Positions 36,406-44,910 of a stretch of DNA of 64,000 nucleotides are shown piece after piece. Origin of the DNA: Leeuwenhoekiella palythoae (lineage in GTDB: Bacteria > Bacteroidota > Bacteroidia > Flavobacteriales > Flavobacteriaceae); assembly GCF_900130045.1 (NCBI RefSeq), contig NZ_FQXT01000003.1, positions 1-64,000 on the forward strand, read 5' to 3'. The translations under genes and the position numbers were made by a program. Below the pieces are notes generated by a model, which saw nothing but the letters and a program-made list of their open reading frames with translations, had not been told where the DNA came from and ran no database searches. How positions within the stretch are numbered: the first letter of the stretch is position 1; every line of letters starts with the position of its first letter.

Positions 36406-38398
36406 ATACGGCTTTCTTCTTGTAACGCTATTGATCTCGCTCACAGGAAATGCACAAGCTTTTGGACCTTCAGCCGGAGCACAAAATCCGGCGCAATGGA
36501 TGGCTCAAGTAGATAAAACAAGTGAATCAGAATATACCCTGTTGTTAAATGCGAGCATTGAGCCCGAATGGCATGTGTATTCGCAGTTCACAGATCCCGG
36601 CGGATCTTTACCTTTAGAATTAGAGTTCCTCGAAGCCGGTAAAGCTTATTCCTTAGAAGGACCCACGGTAGAAAGTGAGACCACAACAGCTTACAGTGAG
36701 ATCTTTGAGGTAGATGAAACCTTTTTCTCAGAAACCGCGCAGCTATCCCAAAAGATAAAAGCTGAAGAAACCACTGAATATGTCAAGCTGATCTTGAAAT
36801 ATCAGGTGTGTAAAGAAGTGTGTATCAACGAAGAAAAATACATAGTTTTTGACCTCGTTAAAGAGAATGGAAAGGTTTTTAAAGACTTTAATGATTTTCA
36901 GGAGTATGGTAACGTTCAGGAAGAAGTAGAAAAGATTGAACCGGTTAAAGAGGTTGTAAAAAAAGAAGAAAAACAAGATCTATGGACCATCTTTTTCGTT
37001 GCCTTCGCTAGCGGATTTTTGGCACTGCTCACACCTTGTGTATTCCCAATGATTCCTATGACGGTAAGCTTTTTTACAAAGCAGAGTAAGAATCTGGCAG
37101 TGGGTCGTAGAAATGCCATTTTATACGGAATTTTCATCGTGGTAATCTATGTATTGCTTGGATCATTGGTCACCGGGATTTTTGGCGCAGATGCCTTAAA
37201 CGCTTTATCAACCAACGTTTGGTTCAACTTGATATTCTTTTTACTTCTCGTAGTTTTTGCAGTTTCGTTCTTTGGTGCTTTTGAAATTATGTTACCCAAT
37301 TCTTGGGCTAACGCCGTAGACCGCAAAGCGGATCGCGGCGGAATTATAGGTATCTTTTTTATGGCCTTGGCTTTAGCCATTGTAAGCTTCAGTTGTACCG
37401 GCCCCATTGTAGGAACCTTATTAGTACAAGCCGCTTCAGAAGGTGGTCTGGCGCCCATTTTAGGAATGCTAGGTTTTTCATTGGCTATCGCGATCCCTTT
37501 TGCGTTGTTTGCATTGTTTCCTGGGTTGATGAATTCTTTACCCAAATCGGGAGGCTGGCTCAATTCAGTAAAAGTGGTTTTGGGCTTTTTGGAGCTCGCC
37601 TTAGCTTTTAAATTTTTATCCAATGCTGATTTGGTTTTGCAGGCACATATATTAGAGCGCGAAGTATTCTTAGCGATTTGGATTGCTATTTTTGGTGCAA
37701 TGGCGTTTTATCTTTTCGGAAAAATCAGATTATCGCACGATAGTCCGTTGACACATATTTCTTCCGGAAGGTTGATTTTAGGGCTTTTTGTGCTTTCGTT
37801 TACGTTATACTTAATCCCCGGCTTGTGGGGTGCACCATTGAAATTGATCAGCGGATTTCCGCCGCCATTAAATTATAGTGAATCGCCATACGGTGTAGGT
37901 TATTCTAAAGGTAGTGTTGCAGGTTTAACCGAAGGAGAATTACCGGAAGAAGCCGAACTTGGGCCGTATCAATTGGTGACTTTTACTGATTATGATGCAG
38001 GAATGGCCTACGCCAAAGCTGAAAATAAACCGGTACTAATAGATTTTACCGGCAAAGCCTGTGTTAATTGCCGCAAGATGGAAGAGCGCGTTTGGGGCGA
38101 ACCTCAAATCCTTGGGAAACTACAGAACGATGTGGTCCTTATTTCGTTATTTGTAGATCTAAAGGAAGAACTGCCCGAAGCTGAACAATATGTAAGTGAA
38201 GTTACCGGCAAACGCATTCAAACCGTAGGAAATAAATGGAGCGATTTTCAGATTGAAAAATATCAGATTAACGCGCAGCCCTATTATGTGTTGCTAAACC
38301 ATAATGAAGACGAACTTAACACGCCTGTGGGCTACACGCCAGATGTAGATGAATTTGAAGCCTGGCTCGAAGATGGAATCTCTAAATTCAATGATTAA
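36398..38398 (+). CDS. dsbD: DsbD-type thiol:disulfide interchange protein
   Basis: A 666-residue inner-membrane reductase: signal peptide, periplasmic N-terminal DsbD-alpha-like domain with Cys pair in CKEVCINE (about 25-175), a membrane domain with redox cysteines in TPCVFPMIPMT and FSCTGPIVG, and a C-terminal thioredoxin-like domain with GKACVNCRKME. Electrons pass from cytoplasmic thioredoxin through the membrane to periplasmic partners such as cytochrome maturation or disulfide isomerase factors. All three cysteine pairs are visible. Overlaps tilS. Confidence 0.93.
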   Translation: MIKYGFLLVTLLISLTGNAQAFGPSAGAQNPAQWMAQVDKTSESEYTLLLNASIEPEWHVYSQFTDPGGSLPLELEFLEAGKAYSLEGPTVESETTTAYSEIFEVDETFFSETAQLSQKIKAEETTEYVKLILKYQVCKEVCINEEKYIVFDLVKENGKVFKDFNDFQEYGNVQEEVEKIEPVKEVVKKEEKQDLWTIFFVAFASGFLALLTPCVFPMIPMTVSFFTKQSKNLAVGRRNAILYGIFIVVIYVLLGSLVTGIFGADALNALSTNVWFNLIFFLLLVVFAVSFFGAFEIMLPNSWANAVDRKADRGGIIGIFFMALALAIVSFSCTGPIVGTLLVQAASEGGLAPILGMLGFSLAIAIPFALFALFPGLMNSLPKSGGWLNSVKVVLGFLELALAFKFLSNADLVLQAHILEREVFLAIWIAIFGAMAFYLFGKIRLSHDSPLTHISSGRLILGLFVLSFTLYLIPGLWGAPLKLISGFPPPLNYSESPYGVGYSKGSVAGLTEGELPEEAELGPYQLVTFTDYDAGMAYAKAENKPVLIDFTGKACVNCRKMEERVWGEPQILGKLQNDVVLISLFVDLKEELPEAEQYVSEVTGKRIQTVGNKWSDFQIEKYQINAQPYYVLLNHNEDELNTPVGYTPDVDEFEAWLEDGISKFND

Positions 38399-38412
38399 AT
38401 AAACACTACTAA

Positions 38413-40257
38413 ATGAAAAAAGTCAAAAATCTAGTATTTGCGGTGCTTTTGCTTTTCGTGAGCTGCATACAAGCACAAACCGAAGAATATGTGCGCGAGC
38501 ATTACGACAAGAAAGAAGTCAAAATAAAAATGCGTGATGGCGTGCTTTTGCATACGACAATTTATTCGCCAAAAGATAAGTCACAAGAGTATCCTATTTT
38601 GATGATGCGTACGCCCTACAGCTGTGCGCCGTATGGTGAAGAAAACTATAAAGGCAGAATAGGACCTAATAAGTTTATGGTTGAAGAAGGTAACATCTTT
38701 GTACAGCAAGATGTGCGTGGCCGTTGGAATAGTGAGGGCGTTTACGACAATATGCGCGCGTATATTCCGAATAAAAAAGGAAAACAAGTTGATGAAGCTA
38801 GCGATACTTATGACACGATCGATTGGCTTGTAAAGAATGTAGACAACAATAATGGAAATGTAGGAACTTGGGGGATTTCGTACCCAGGTTTTTATGCGAC
38901 ATATTCTTTGCTTAGTGAGCATCCTGCATTAAAAGCAGTTTCTCCACAAGCGTGTATTTCAGATTTCTTTTTTGATGACTTTCATCATAACGGAGCGTTT
39001 CTAGAAAGCTATTGGAGAGCGATTTCGCTTTTCGGCTATATGAAAGACCAGCCGGTAACCAAACCTTGGTACGCGTTTCCTGATCTTCCTACGCAAGATC
39101 AATATCAGTTTTTCTTAGATGCAGGTCCGTTGACCAATTTAGATGCGTATTACAAAGAAGATAATGTATTCTGGCAGCAAATTAAAGACCATCCTAATTA
39201 TGATGAATTCTGGAGAAGCCGCGGAATCATTCAGCATTTAAATGATATCAAGCCTGCCGTAATGGTTGTAGGCGGACTATTTGACGCCGAAGATCTTTAT
39301 GGACCTTTCAACACCTACAGAAAGATTGAGGAGACCAGTGATAACTATAACATCTTGGTTTACGGGCCTTGGAGTCACGGAGATTGGGCGCGTTCAAGTG
39401 AGCGCCAAGCTATAGGGAATGTATATTTTGGAGATAATCTTTCTAGAGATTTTCAACAAAATTACGAGACGGTATTTTTCAATCATTTCCTGAAAAATGA
39501 CGGTAAAGGAGCGATTGACTTCCCTGAAGCTTCTATGTATGATAGTGGTTCACGTGAGTGGGATAGCTATGCGGAATGGCCTCCAAAAGCAGCAGAAACT
39601 AAAAGTTTTTATTTAGGAGCAGATCAAAAACTTACTGAGAGCGCTTCGGCAGATTTTGAAAATGCTTTTGTAAGTGACCCTTCTAAACCGGTTCCGTATT
39701 CGGAAGACATTAAAATGGTATTCACACCCAGAAAATACATGACCGACGATCAGCGATTTGCAGCGCGCAGACCAGACGTTTTGGTTTACGAAACCGAAGT
39801 TTTAGAGGATGATATGACGATCACCGGTGAAATACTAGCTAAACTTCAGGTGGCTACCACAGGTTCTGATGCAGATTGGGTAGTAAAACTGGTAGATGTG
39901 TATCCTGCAGGAGCAGAAGATTACCCTGAAACTCAAGACTACTTAAAAATGGATAATTACCAGATGATGGTGCGTAGTGAAGTAATGCGTGGACGTTTCC
40001 GTGAGAGTTTTAGTGAACCTAAAGCTTTTGAACCTAATCAAAAAACCGAAGTAGATCTAACCTTACAAGGGGTAAACCATACGTTTTTAAAAGGACATAA
40101 AATGCAAATTCAAATTCAGAGTACGTGGTTTCCGCTAATCGATCGCAATCCACAAACTTTTGTACCTAATATCTACAAAGCCGATGCTGAAGATTTTCAA
40201 AAGCAGACGCATACTGTTTTTGGAGATTCAGAAATTCAGTTTAAGGTTTTAAAGTAA
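38413..40257 (+). CDS. CocE/NonD family (S15) hydrolase
   Basis: A 614-residue secreted serine hydrolase with a signal peptide (VLLLFVSCIQAQ). The alpha/beta-hydrolase core has GTWGISYPGFYA (nucleophile Ser in GxSYxG), the acid in GLFDAEDLYGP and the base His in YGPWSHGDW; a C-terminal jelly-roll (about 400-610) matches X-Pro dipeptidyl-peptidase C-terminal domains. Relatives are cocaine esterase, glutaryl-7-ACA acylase and Xaa-Pro peptidases, so peptide or ester cleavage in the periplasm is expected. Starts 15 nt after dsbD. Confidence 0.9.
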   Translation: MKKVKNLVFAVLLLFVSCIQAQTEEYVREHYDKKEVKIKMRDGVLLHTTIYSPKDKSQEYPILMMRTPYSCAPYGEENYKGRIGPNKFMVEEGNIFVQQDVRGRWNSEGVYDNMRAYIPNKKGKQVDEASDTYDTIDWLVKNVDNNNGNVGTWGISYPGFYATYSLLSEHPALKAVSPQACISDFFFDDFHHNGAFLESYWRAISLFGYMKDQPVTKPWYAFPDLPTQDQYQFFLDAGPLTNLDAYYKEDNVFWQQIKDHPNYDEFWRSRGIIQHLNDIKPAVMVVGGLFDAEDLYGPFNTYRKIEETSDNYNILVYGPWSHGDWARSSERQAIGNVYFGDNLSRDFQQNYETVFFNHFLKNDGKGAIDFPEASMYDSGSREWDSYAEWPPKAAETKSFYLGADQKLTESASADFENAFVSDPSKPVPYSEDIKMVFTPRKYMTDDQRFAARRPDVLVYETEVLEDDMTITGEILAKLQVATTGSDADWVVKLVDVYPAGAEDYPETQDYLKMDNYQMMVRSEVMRGRFRESFSEPKAFEPNQKTEVDLTLQGVNHTFLKGHKMQIQIQSTWFPLIDRNPQTFVPNIYKADAEDFQKQTHTVFGDSEIQFKVLK

Positions 40258-40278
40258 TTCAAATACTAAACTTGTTGC

Positions 40279-40320
40279 AAAAGCGCTCAGATCGGGTAAA
40301 CGATTTGAGCGCTTTTTTAT
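40279..40320 (+). terminator. Intrinsic terminator after CocE/NonD gene
   Basis: AAAAGCGCTCA (40279-40289) pairs with TGAGCGCTTTT (40306-40316), followed by T residues. It ends the tilS-dsbD-hydrolase unit. Confidence 0.85.
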
Positions 40321-40400
40321 TTTAAGAAGCATGATGCTTAAAATGCGTATCAAAAGCTGTAGTCTTGCAGTAGTGATTACACGCATATAAAAATTACCCT

Positions 40401-40619
40401 TTGGTTTATCTGAGAATTCTTTTTGTAATCCTTGTGTTACTCGAGTTGCGCTATAAAAAGTTCAAATCGGTAAAAGAGCTGTGGTTGTGGTTGTTTTTAG
40501 TAGCTATTTTCAGCTGGTTAGGCTACCTCATTTTTTTAATCTTCAGAAAAAGGATTTTCATCCGCAGGGACCGCTTCAACTTATCTTTCAGGAAAAGAGA
40601 GAAGAATCAAATAGAATAG
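40401..40619 (+). CDS. Small membrane protein, PLDc_N-like
   Basis: A 72-residue ORF (TTG start) with two hydrophobic segments; the stretch KSVKELWLWLFLVAIFSWLGYLIFLIFRKR resembles the PLDc_N two-helix module (helix, short turn with Pro/Gly, helix, basic tail) found as stand-alone small proteins in this phylum. The end is strongly basic. The start is uncertain and no good ribosome-binding or promoter signal was seen, so this is a tentative gene of unknown function. Confidence 0.45.
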   Translation: MVYLRILFVILVLLELRYKKFKSVKELWLWLFLVAIFSWLGYLIFLIFRKRIFIRRDRFNLSFRKREKNQIE

Positions 40620-40689
40620 GGGATTTGTACAAGAAATTGTTTTGCGCCCTAAGGTGTTGAATAGCAAAATTTACAGCGTAGAAATAGGC

Positions 40690-40756
40690 CTAAAAAAGAA
40701 AAACACCTTGCTCGCGCAAAGTGCCTTTCACCCCTAAATTGTCAATGACATCGTAA
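40690..40756 (-). ncRNA. Hairpin RNA element, copy 1
   Basis: On the minus strand a 14-bp stem (GAAAGGCACTTTGC / GCAAGGTGTTTTTC, including G-U pairs) is capped by a GCGA (GNRA-type) tetraloop and followed by six T residues. A consensus -7 box, TAATTTTG, lies at the complement of 40762-40769, giving a predicted transcript of about 65 nt. The 50-nt core (40691-40740) is 47/50 identical to copy 2. A mini-ORF ATG-TCA-TTG-ACA-ATT-TAG precedes the stem. Family not recognised; could also be a bare terminator. Confidence 0.5.
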
Positions 40757-40836
40757 AGCTACAAAATTAATTTGCAACTCTTTCTGTTAAAATATAACTA
40801 AATCGTTTTATAATTTTTCGATTTTTTACAAATGGT

Positions 40837-40894
40837 GTAAAAAAGAAAAACACCCTGCTCGCGCAGAGTGCCTTTCACCCCTAAATCATTAATG
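40837..40894 (-). ncRNA. Hairpin RNA element, copy 2
   Basis: Same element 147 bp from copy 1 (core 40838-40887). Relative to copy 1 two of the three substitutions are the two partners of one stem base pair (minus strand A-T versus G-C type change), so pairing is conserved while sequence changed. GCGA tetraloop and T-run are preserved. A -7-like TAAATTTT (complement of 40900-40907) occurs at the equivalent upstream place. Confidence 0.5.
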
Positions 40895-41115
40895 CGTTTA
40901 AAATTTAATTCCCCTAATAATTAGATTATAAACGGTATTAATCTTTAATTATTAATACGAGATAAAAGTATCTATAATATACTTGTGACAAAAGGGGGAA
41001 ATATCCCCTTTTTTACCGCTGAAATCAGGTTAATCGATTTAGGCGAGCAATTAAATTTATGTTAGTTTTAAATCTTATAAAATTTGTTTTCTAATTATAA
41101 CTTTAAATTAGTTGG

Positions 41116-42984
41116 ATGATCAAAAATATCCTTTTAATTAGCCTTGGAATACTTCTAACAAGCTGTGCACAGAACAAGTCTAATCACATAAAAGAGCCTA
41201 TGCAGAATACAGACCCAAAGAAAAAAGTAGTTTATCACGTTTTTACCAGATTATTTGGCAATACGAACACAACCAATAAACCTTGGGGTACCATCGAAGA
41301 AAATGGTGTAGGGAAGTTTGAAGATTTTACCGCCAAAGCTTTAAGTGAGATTAAAGAGCTTGGCGTAACTCATATTTGGTACACTGGAGTTCCGCATCAC
41401 GCTGTAATCACTGATTATACACAATTCGGTATTTCTAACGATGATCCTGATGTTGTAAAAGGCAGAGCCGGCTCACCCTATGCGGTAAAAGATTATTATC
41501 AGGTTGATCCTGATATGGCTGTAAATCCTGCAAATAGGCTTGAAGAGTTTGAAGCACTCATAAATCGTACGCATCAAGCAGATTTAAAAGTGATCATAGA
41601 TATCGTCCCCAATCACGTGGCACGCAAATATGAAAGTTTAAACACTCCGGAATATACTGTGCCTTTTGGGGCGAATGATGATACTTCGGTGGCATATGCC
41701 AAGAATAATAACTTTTACTACATCCCGGGAACCGATTTTATAGTGCCGCAATGGGAAAATGGATATGTGCCTTTAGGCGAAAAGTCGGCAAGTGCGGATG
41801 CACAGTTTACAGAGTCTCCAGCAAAATGGACAGGTAATGGAGCAAGAGATGCGCAACCTGCGCAAAATGATTGGTACGAGACCGTTAAAATAAACTACGG
41901 CGTGAGTCCGGAAGGACATAAAGACTTTGATTTGTTGCCAGAAGATGCCGGACATTGGGATCATCAGAAGCATTTTGATTTTTGGAAAGATAAAGACGTT
42001 CCGGCTTCTTGGAAACAGTTTAAAGAGATTGCCTTGTTTTGGCTGGATAAAGGTGTAGACGGATTCCGTTATGATATGGCCGAAATGGTTCCTGTAGAAT
42101 TCTGGAGTTATATGAATGCTGCTATTAAAATGGAGCGTCCTGATGCTTTTTTAATGGCCGAAGTGTATAATCCACAGTTGTATCGCGAGTATATATTTAA
42201 AGGAAAAATGGATTATCTATACGACAAAGTGGAGCTTTATGATACGATAAAACACGTGATGCAAGGCCACGGAAGCACAGACCATTTTGCACCAATCCTG
42301 AAGTATCAGGAAGATATTGAACATAATATGCTGCACTTTCTGGAAAACCACGACGAGCAGCGCATAGCTAGTGATGCTTTTGCGGGAGATGCAGCAAAAG
42401 GTAAACCTGCGATGGTTGTTTCGGCGTTGATCAGTACGGCTCCAACAATGATCTATTTTGGTCAGGAATTGGGTGAGCCGGCACTTGAAGACCTGGGCTT
42501 TGGCGATCCTACACGGACTTCAATTTTTGACTACGGAAGCGTACCTAGTGTAGTGCGTTGGGTCAATGACAAAAACTTTGACGGCGGGCAGTCTACTCCT
42601 GAAGAAAAAGAGCTTCGAGATTTTTATAAACGCTTGCTGAATTTCAGTTTAGAAAATTCGGCGATAATGGGAGGGTATGCAGATATTCACTGGCATAATC
42701 GTCAGCATACCGAATGGTACAATGATCGGGTGCATTCCTTTGTGCGCTGGTCTGATACTGATAAACTCATCATTGTCACCAACTTTGATGCTAAAGATAC
42801 GTTTGGTTTTGAATTGCAAATACCACAGGATATTATTAAACAATGGTACCTCAACGACGGGACGTATAAAGCAACAGATCAACTTTATAATGAAGAGCAA
42901 GCTGCGCTTCAAGTTCAAAATCAAGCAGGAACGATTCGCGTAGACATCAAACCGCTTCAATCCTTTGTTTTTAAAATAGAATAG
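41116..42984 (+). CDS. GH13 alpha-amylase family lipoprotein
   Basis: A 622-residue lipoprotein (lipobox LLTSC, Cys17) with all GH13 motifs: region I DIVPNHVAR, region II GFRYDMAE with nucleophile Asp320, region III MAEVYNP with acid/base Glu349, region IV FLENHDEQR with Asp413, and a C-terminal beta domain (SFVRWSDTDKLIIVTNFDA). It should hydrolyse alpha-glucan outside the cytoplasm, anchored to a membrane. It stands alone, away from any SusCD pair. Confidence 0.92.
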   Translation: MIKNILLISLGILLTSCAQNKSNHIKEPMQNTDPKKKVVYHVFTRLFGNTNTTNKPWGTIEENGVGKFEDFTAKALSEIKELGVTHIWYTGVPHHAVITDYTQFGISNDDPDVVKGRAGSPYAVKDYYQVDPDMAVNPANRLEEFEALINRTHQADLKVIIDIVPNHVARKYESLNTPEYTVPFGANDDTSVAYAKNNNFYYIPGTDFIVPQWENGYVPLGEKSASADAQFTESPAKWTGNGARDAQPAQNDWYETVKINYGVSPEGHKDFDLLPEDAGHWDHQKHFDFWKDKDVPASWKQFKEIALFWLDKGVDGFRYDMAEMVPVEFWSYMNAAIKMERPDAFLMAEVYNPQLYREYIFKGKMDYLYDKVELYDTIKHVMQGHGSTDHFAPILKYQEDIEHNMLHFLENHDEQRIASDAFAGDAAKGKPAMVVSALISTAPTMIYFGQELGEPALEDLGFGDPTRTSIFDYGSVPSVVRWVNDKNFDGGQSTPEEKELRDFYKRLLNFSLENSAIMGGYADIHWHNRQHTEWYNDRVHSFVRWSDTDKLIIVTNFDAKDTFGFELQIPQDIIKQWYLNDGTYKATDQLYNEEQAALQVQNQAGTIRVDIKPLQSFVFKIE

Positions 42985-43083
42985 CAACTTTATGATAAGC
43001 TTAAGGGCTTATGTTTCAGGCTTAACGGAATACTAAGATTTATAGTTTTAATTTTAGGCATTAAGCTTTAAAACAAAAAATCT

Positions 43084-44817
43084 GTGTCAAAACCATATAC
43101 GATAGGTATTGTAGGAGTTGGTCCGCGTGGGCTGGCCGCGCTTGAAAGTCTTTTTTTAGTCAAAAGTAATAGCAAATCAAGCCTTGACTTACACGTCAAA
43201 TTGTTTGAAGCTTCGCCCTATCCCGGGGCGGGACAAATCTGGACGCCTGACCAAGTAGAGACCAATTTGTCAAACATTCATGAGCGTAATTTATCAAACG
43301 ATCTGGCAGGTAGACCATCAATAAGTGTTGATGATATTTTTATTCCTGAATTTCCAGGTTATGCAGATTGGTTGACTGATAGAAAGGATGCTCCGGCAAA
43401 CGTATCAAAAGATCATTTCCCTGCGCGTTCTATGTTGGGTATTTATTTATATGAACGATTTCTGACCATCTACGACGCTCTGAAAGGTCAAAATAAAGCT
43501 GAATTGTTTTCCGCTGAAATAGTGCAAATTGATGCTAACGAGCAAAGCGGAATTATTATTACTAAGGACGCTCAACAGCATATGGTTGATGAAATTGTAC
43601 TTACCATTGGTCATCAGCCTACGTACGACTCTGAGCAGCTGCAATTATGGGATACTCACGCCAAACAAAATAACCTAAAACTGTATAAAGACCCTTATCC
43701 CGTGGGTGCTTTAGAAACCGATGCAATAACTCCTGAAACTAAAATCGCGCTACGTGGTTTTGGCTTGTCTATGGTAGATCAGGTGAGAGCATTGAGTATA
43801 GGTTTTGGCGGAAGTTTTGTACCTATTGCTGATTCTGTTGAGCTTAACTATATTCCTTCAGAGGAAGCGCCACGTGAATTGGTGGCTTTTTCCTTAAACG
43901 GTTTGCCACCGGTTCCTAAACCATTTTCGGGTGAAATTGATTCATGGTTTGAACCTTCCGAAGAAGAATTTAAACTTCTCATACAGGCGGTCGAACAAGC
44001 TGAAGCGAATGCCTCAACTATCAATGATGCTTCCTTCCTCATAGAAGCTATCGCGCAGATCACCAGTTCCGTTTACAAGAGACTGGGAAGCAAAGCGAAA
44101 GCCACAGATTTATCTGCTGATGACCTGACTGAATTGACCCTACAAGTGATCAAAAAACCGGACACCGAGCATACTTTATTGGTAAGCACTAAAAAAGATA
44201 CGCTCGAGGCGATGCTATTGTACTTACATATGGCTTACGGCAAAACCAAAATTAGCTTGGATTATTGTTTAGGTCAGGTGTGGCGTTTTGCTTTAGGAGT
44301 TTTGTATCACGATTACACGTATATGAATCTTGGTGATGACGCAATGGTTGATGTGGTAAAGTACATTGAGGCCAGTAAACGCTATTCTTATGGTCCACCG
44401 GTCAAAAGTTTACAGCAACTCATAGCTTTGGTAAAAGCCGGAGTTTTAAATCTTGATTTTGTAGCAGATCCTGAGATTAACTTAGTACCTAAAGGTTGGC
44501 AATTGCGCAAGGATGGGAAAACTATCGTGGTTCAGGTGATGGTTAATTCGGTAATCGATGCGCCGCAATTAGCCAAAGTGAGTAGTCCTTTAATAGCGCA
44601 TCTCAGAACTGATAAACGCGTGGATGCGGTGAGCTATAAATTGGGATTACATACGTTAGAAGATGGTCGCATTATTAGTAAAGGCGGAAATACGCACCAA
44701 AATATAGCGTTGTTAGGCCGGCTAGCCAAAGGTAGTGTGGTGGGTGTAGATGACTTGATCGAATGCTTCGGGAAACCGGCACGTAAGTGGGCTGAAGGTG
44801 TGCTTAATAGAAATTAG
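43084..44817 (+). CDS. FAD/NAD(P)-binding protein
   Basis: A 577-residue protein starting at GTG 43084 with an N-terminal Rossmann motif GIVGVGPRGLAALESL and the overall pattern of the PF13454 FAD-NAD(P)-binding group (GAGQIWTPDQVETNLSNIHERN, LTIGHQP). This group is annotated only generically as flavin-dependent; relatives occur beside biosynthetic or amino-acid-modifying genes. No substrate clue is provided by the neighbours. The gene is monocistronic as far as can be seen. Confidence 0.8.
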   Translation: MSKPYTIGIVGVGPRGLAALESLFLVKSNSKSSLDLHVKLFEASPYPGAGQIWTPDQVETNLSNIHERNLSNDLAGRPSISVDDIFIPEFPGYADWLTDRKDAPANVSKDHFPARSMLGIYLYERFLTIYDALKGQNKAELFSAEIVQIDANEQSGIIITKDAQQHMVDEIVLTIGHQPTYDSEQLQLWDTHAKQNNLKLYKDPYPVGALETDAITPETKIALRGFGLSMVDQVRALSIGFGGSFVPIADSVELNYIPSEEAPRELVAFSLNGLPPVPKPFSGEIDSWFEPSEEEFKLLIQAVEQAEANASTINDASFLIEAIAQITSSVYKRLGSKAKATDLSADDLTELTLQVIKKPDTEHTLLVSTKKDTLEAMLLYLHMAYGKTKISLDYCLGQVWRFALGVLYHDYTYMNLGDDAMVDVVKYIEASKRYSYGPPVKSLQQLIALVKAGVLNLDFVADPEINLVPKGWQLRKDGKTIVVQVMVNSVIDAPQLAKVSSPLIAHLRTDKRVDAVSYKLGLHTLEDGRIISKGGNTHQNIALLGRLAKGSVVGVDDLIECFGKPARKWAEGVLNRN

Positions 44818-44910
44818 ATTAGACAGATTGACATAAACCATTAAAAATCAGTAAGCTAATTTCAAAAGTTGGAAATAATATTGTTTCTTTAGAAAACCAA
44901 CTTAAAAATT

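Larger units (their letters stand above)
40620..41115. other. 496-bp gene-poor intergenic region
   Basis: Holds the two minus-strand hairpin elements above and an additional stem-loop at 40990-41012 (AAAAGGGG / CCCCTTTT, 7-nt loop) that has T-runs on both strands. The rest is very AT-rich and includes the leader of the following GH13 gene. No protein gene was recognised. Confidence 0.6.

Noticed and set aside
37147-37623. Long antisense open frame (158 codons) inside dsbD
   Set aside because: Lies entirely opposite a well-supported gene and its residues are compositionally odd (Lys/Pro/Ala rich); a frame shadow.
42995-43012. ATAAGC/GCTTAT hairpin after the GH13 gene as terminator
   Set aside because: Only 6 bp, AT-rich and not followed by a T-run.
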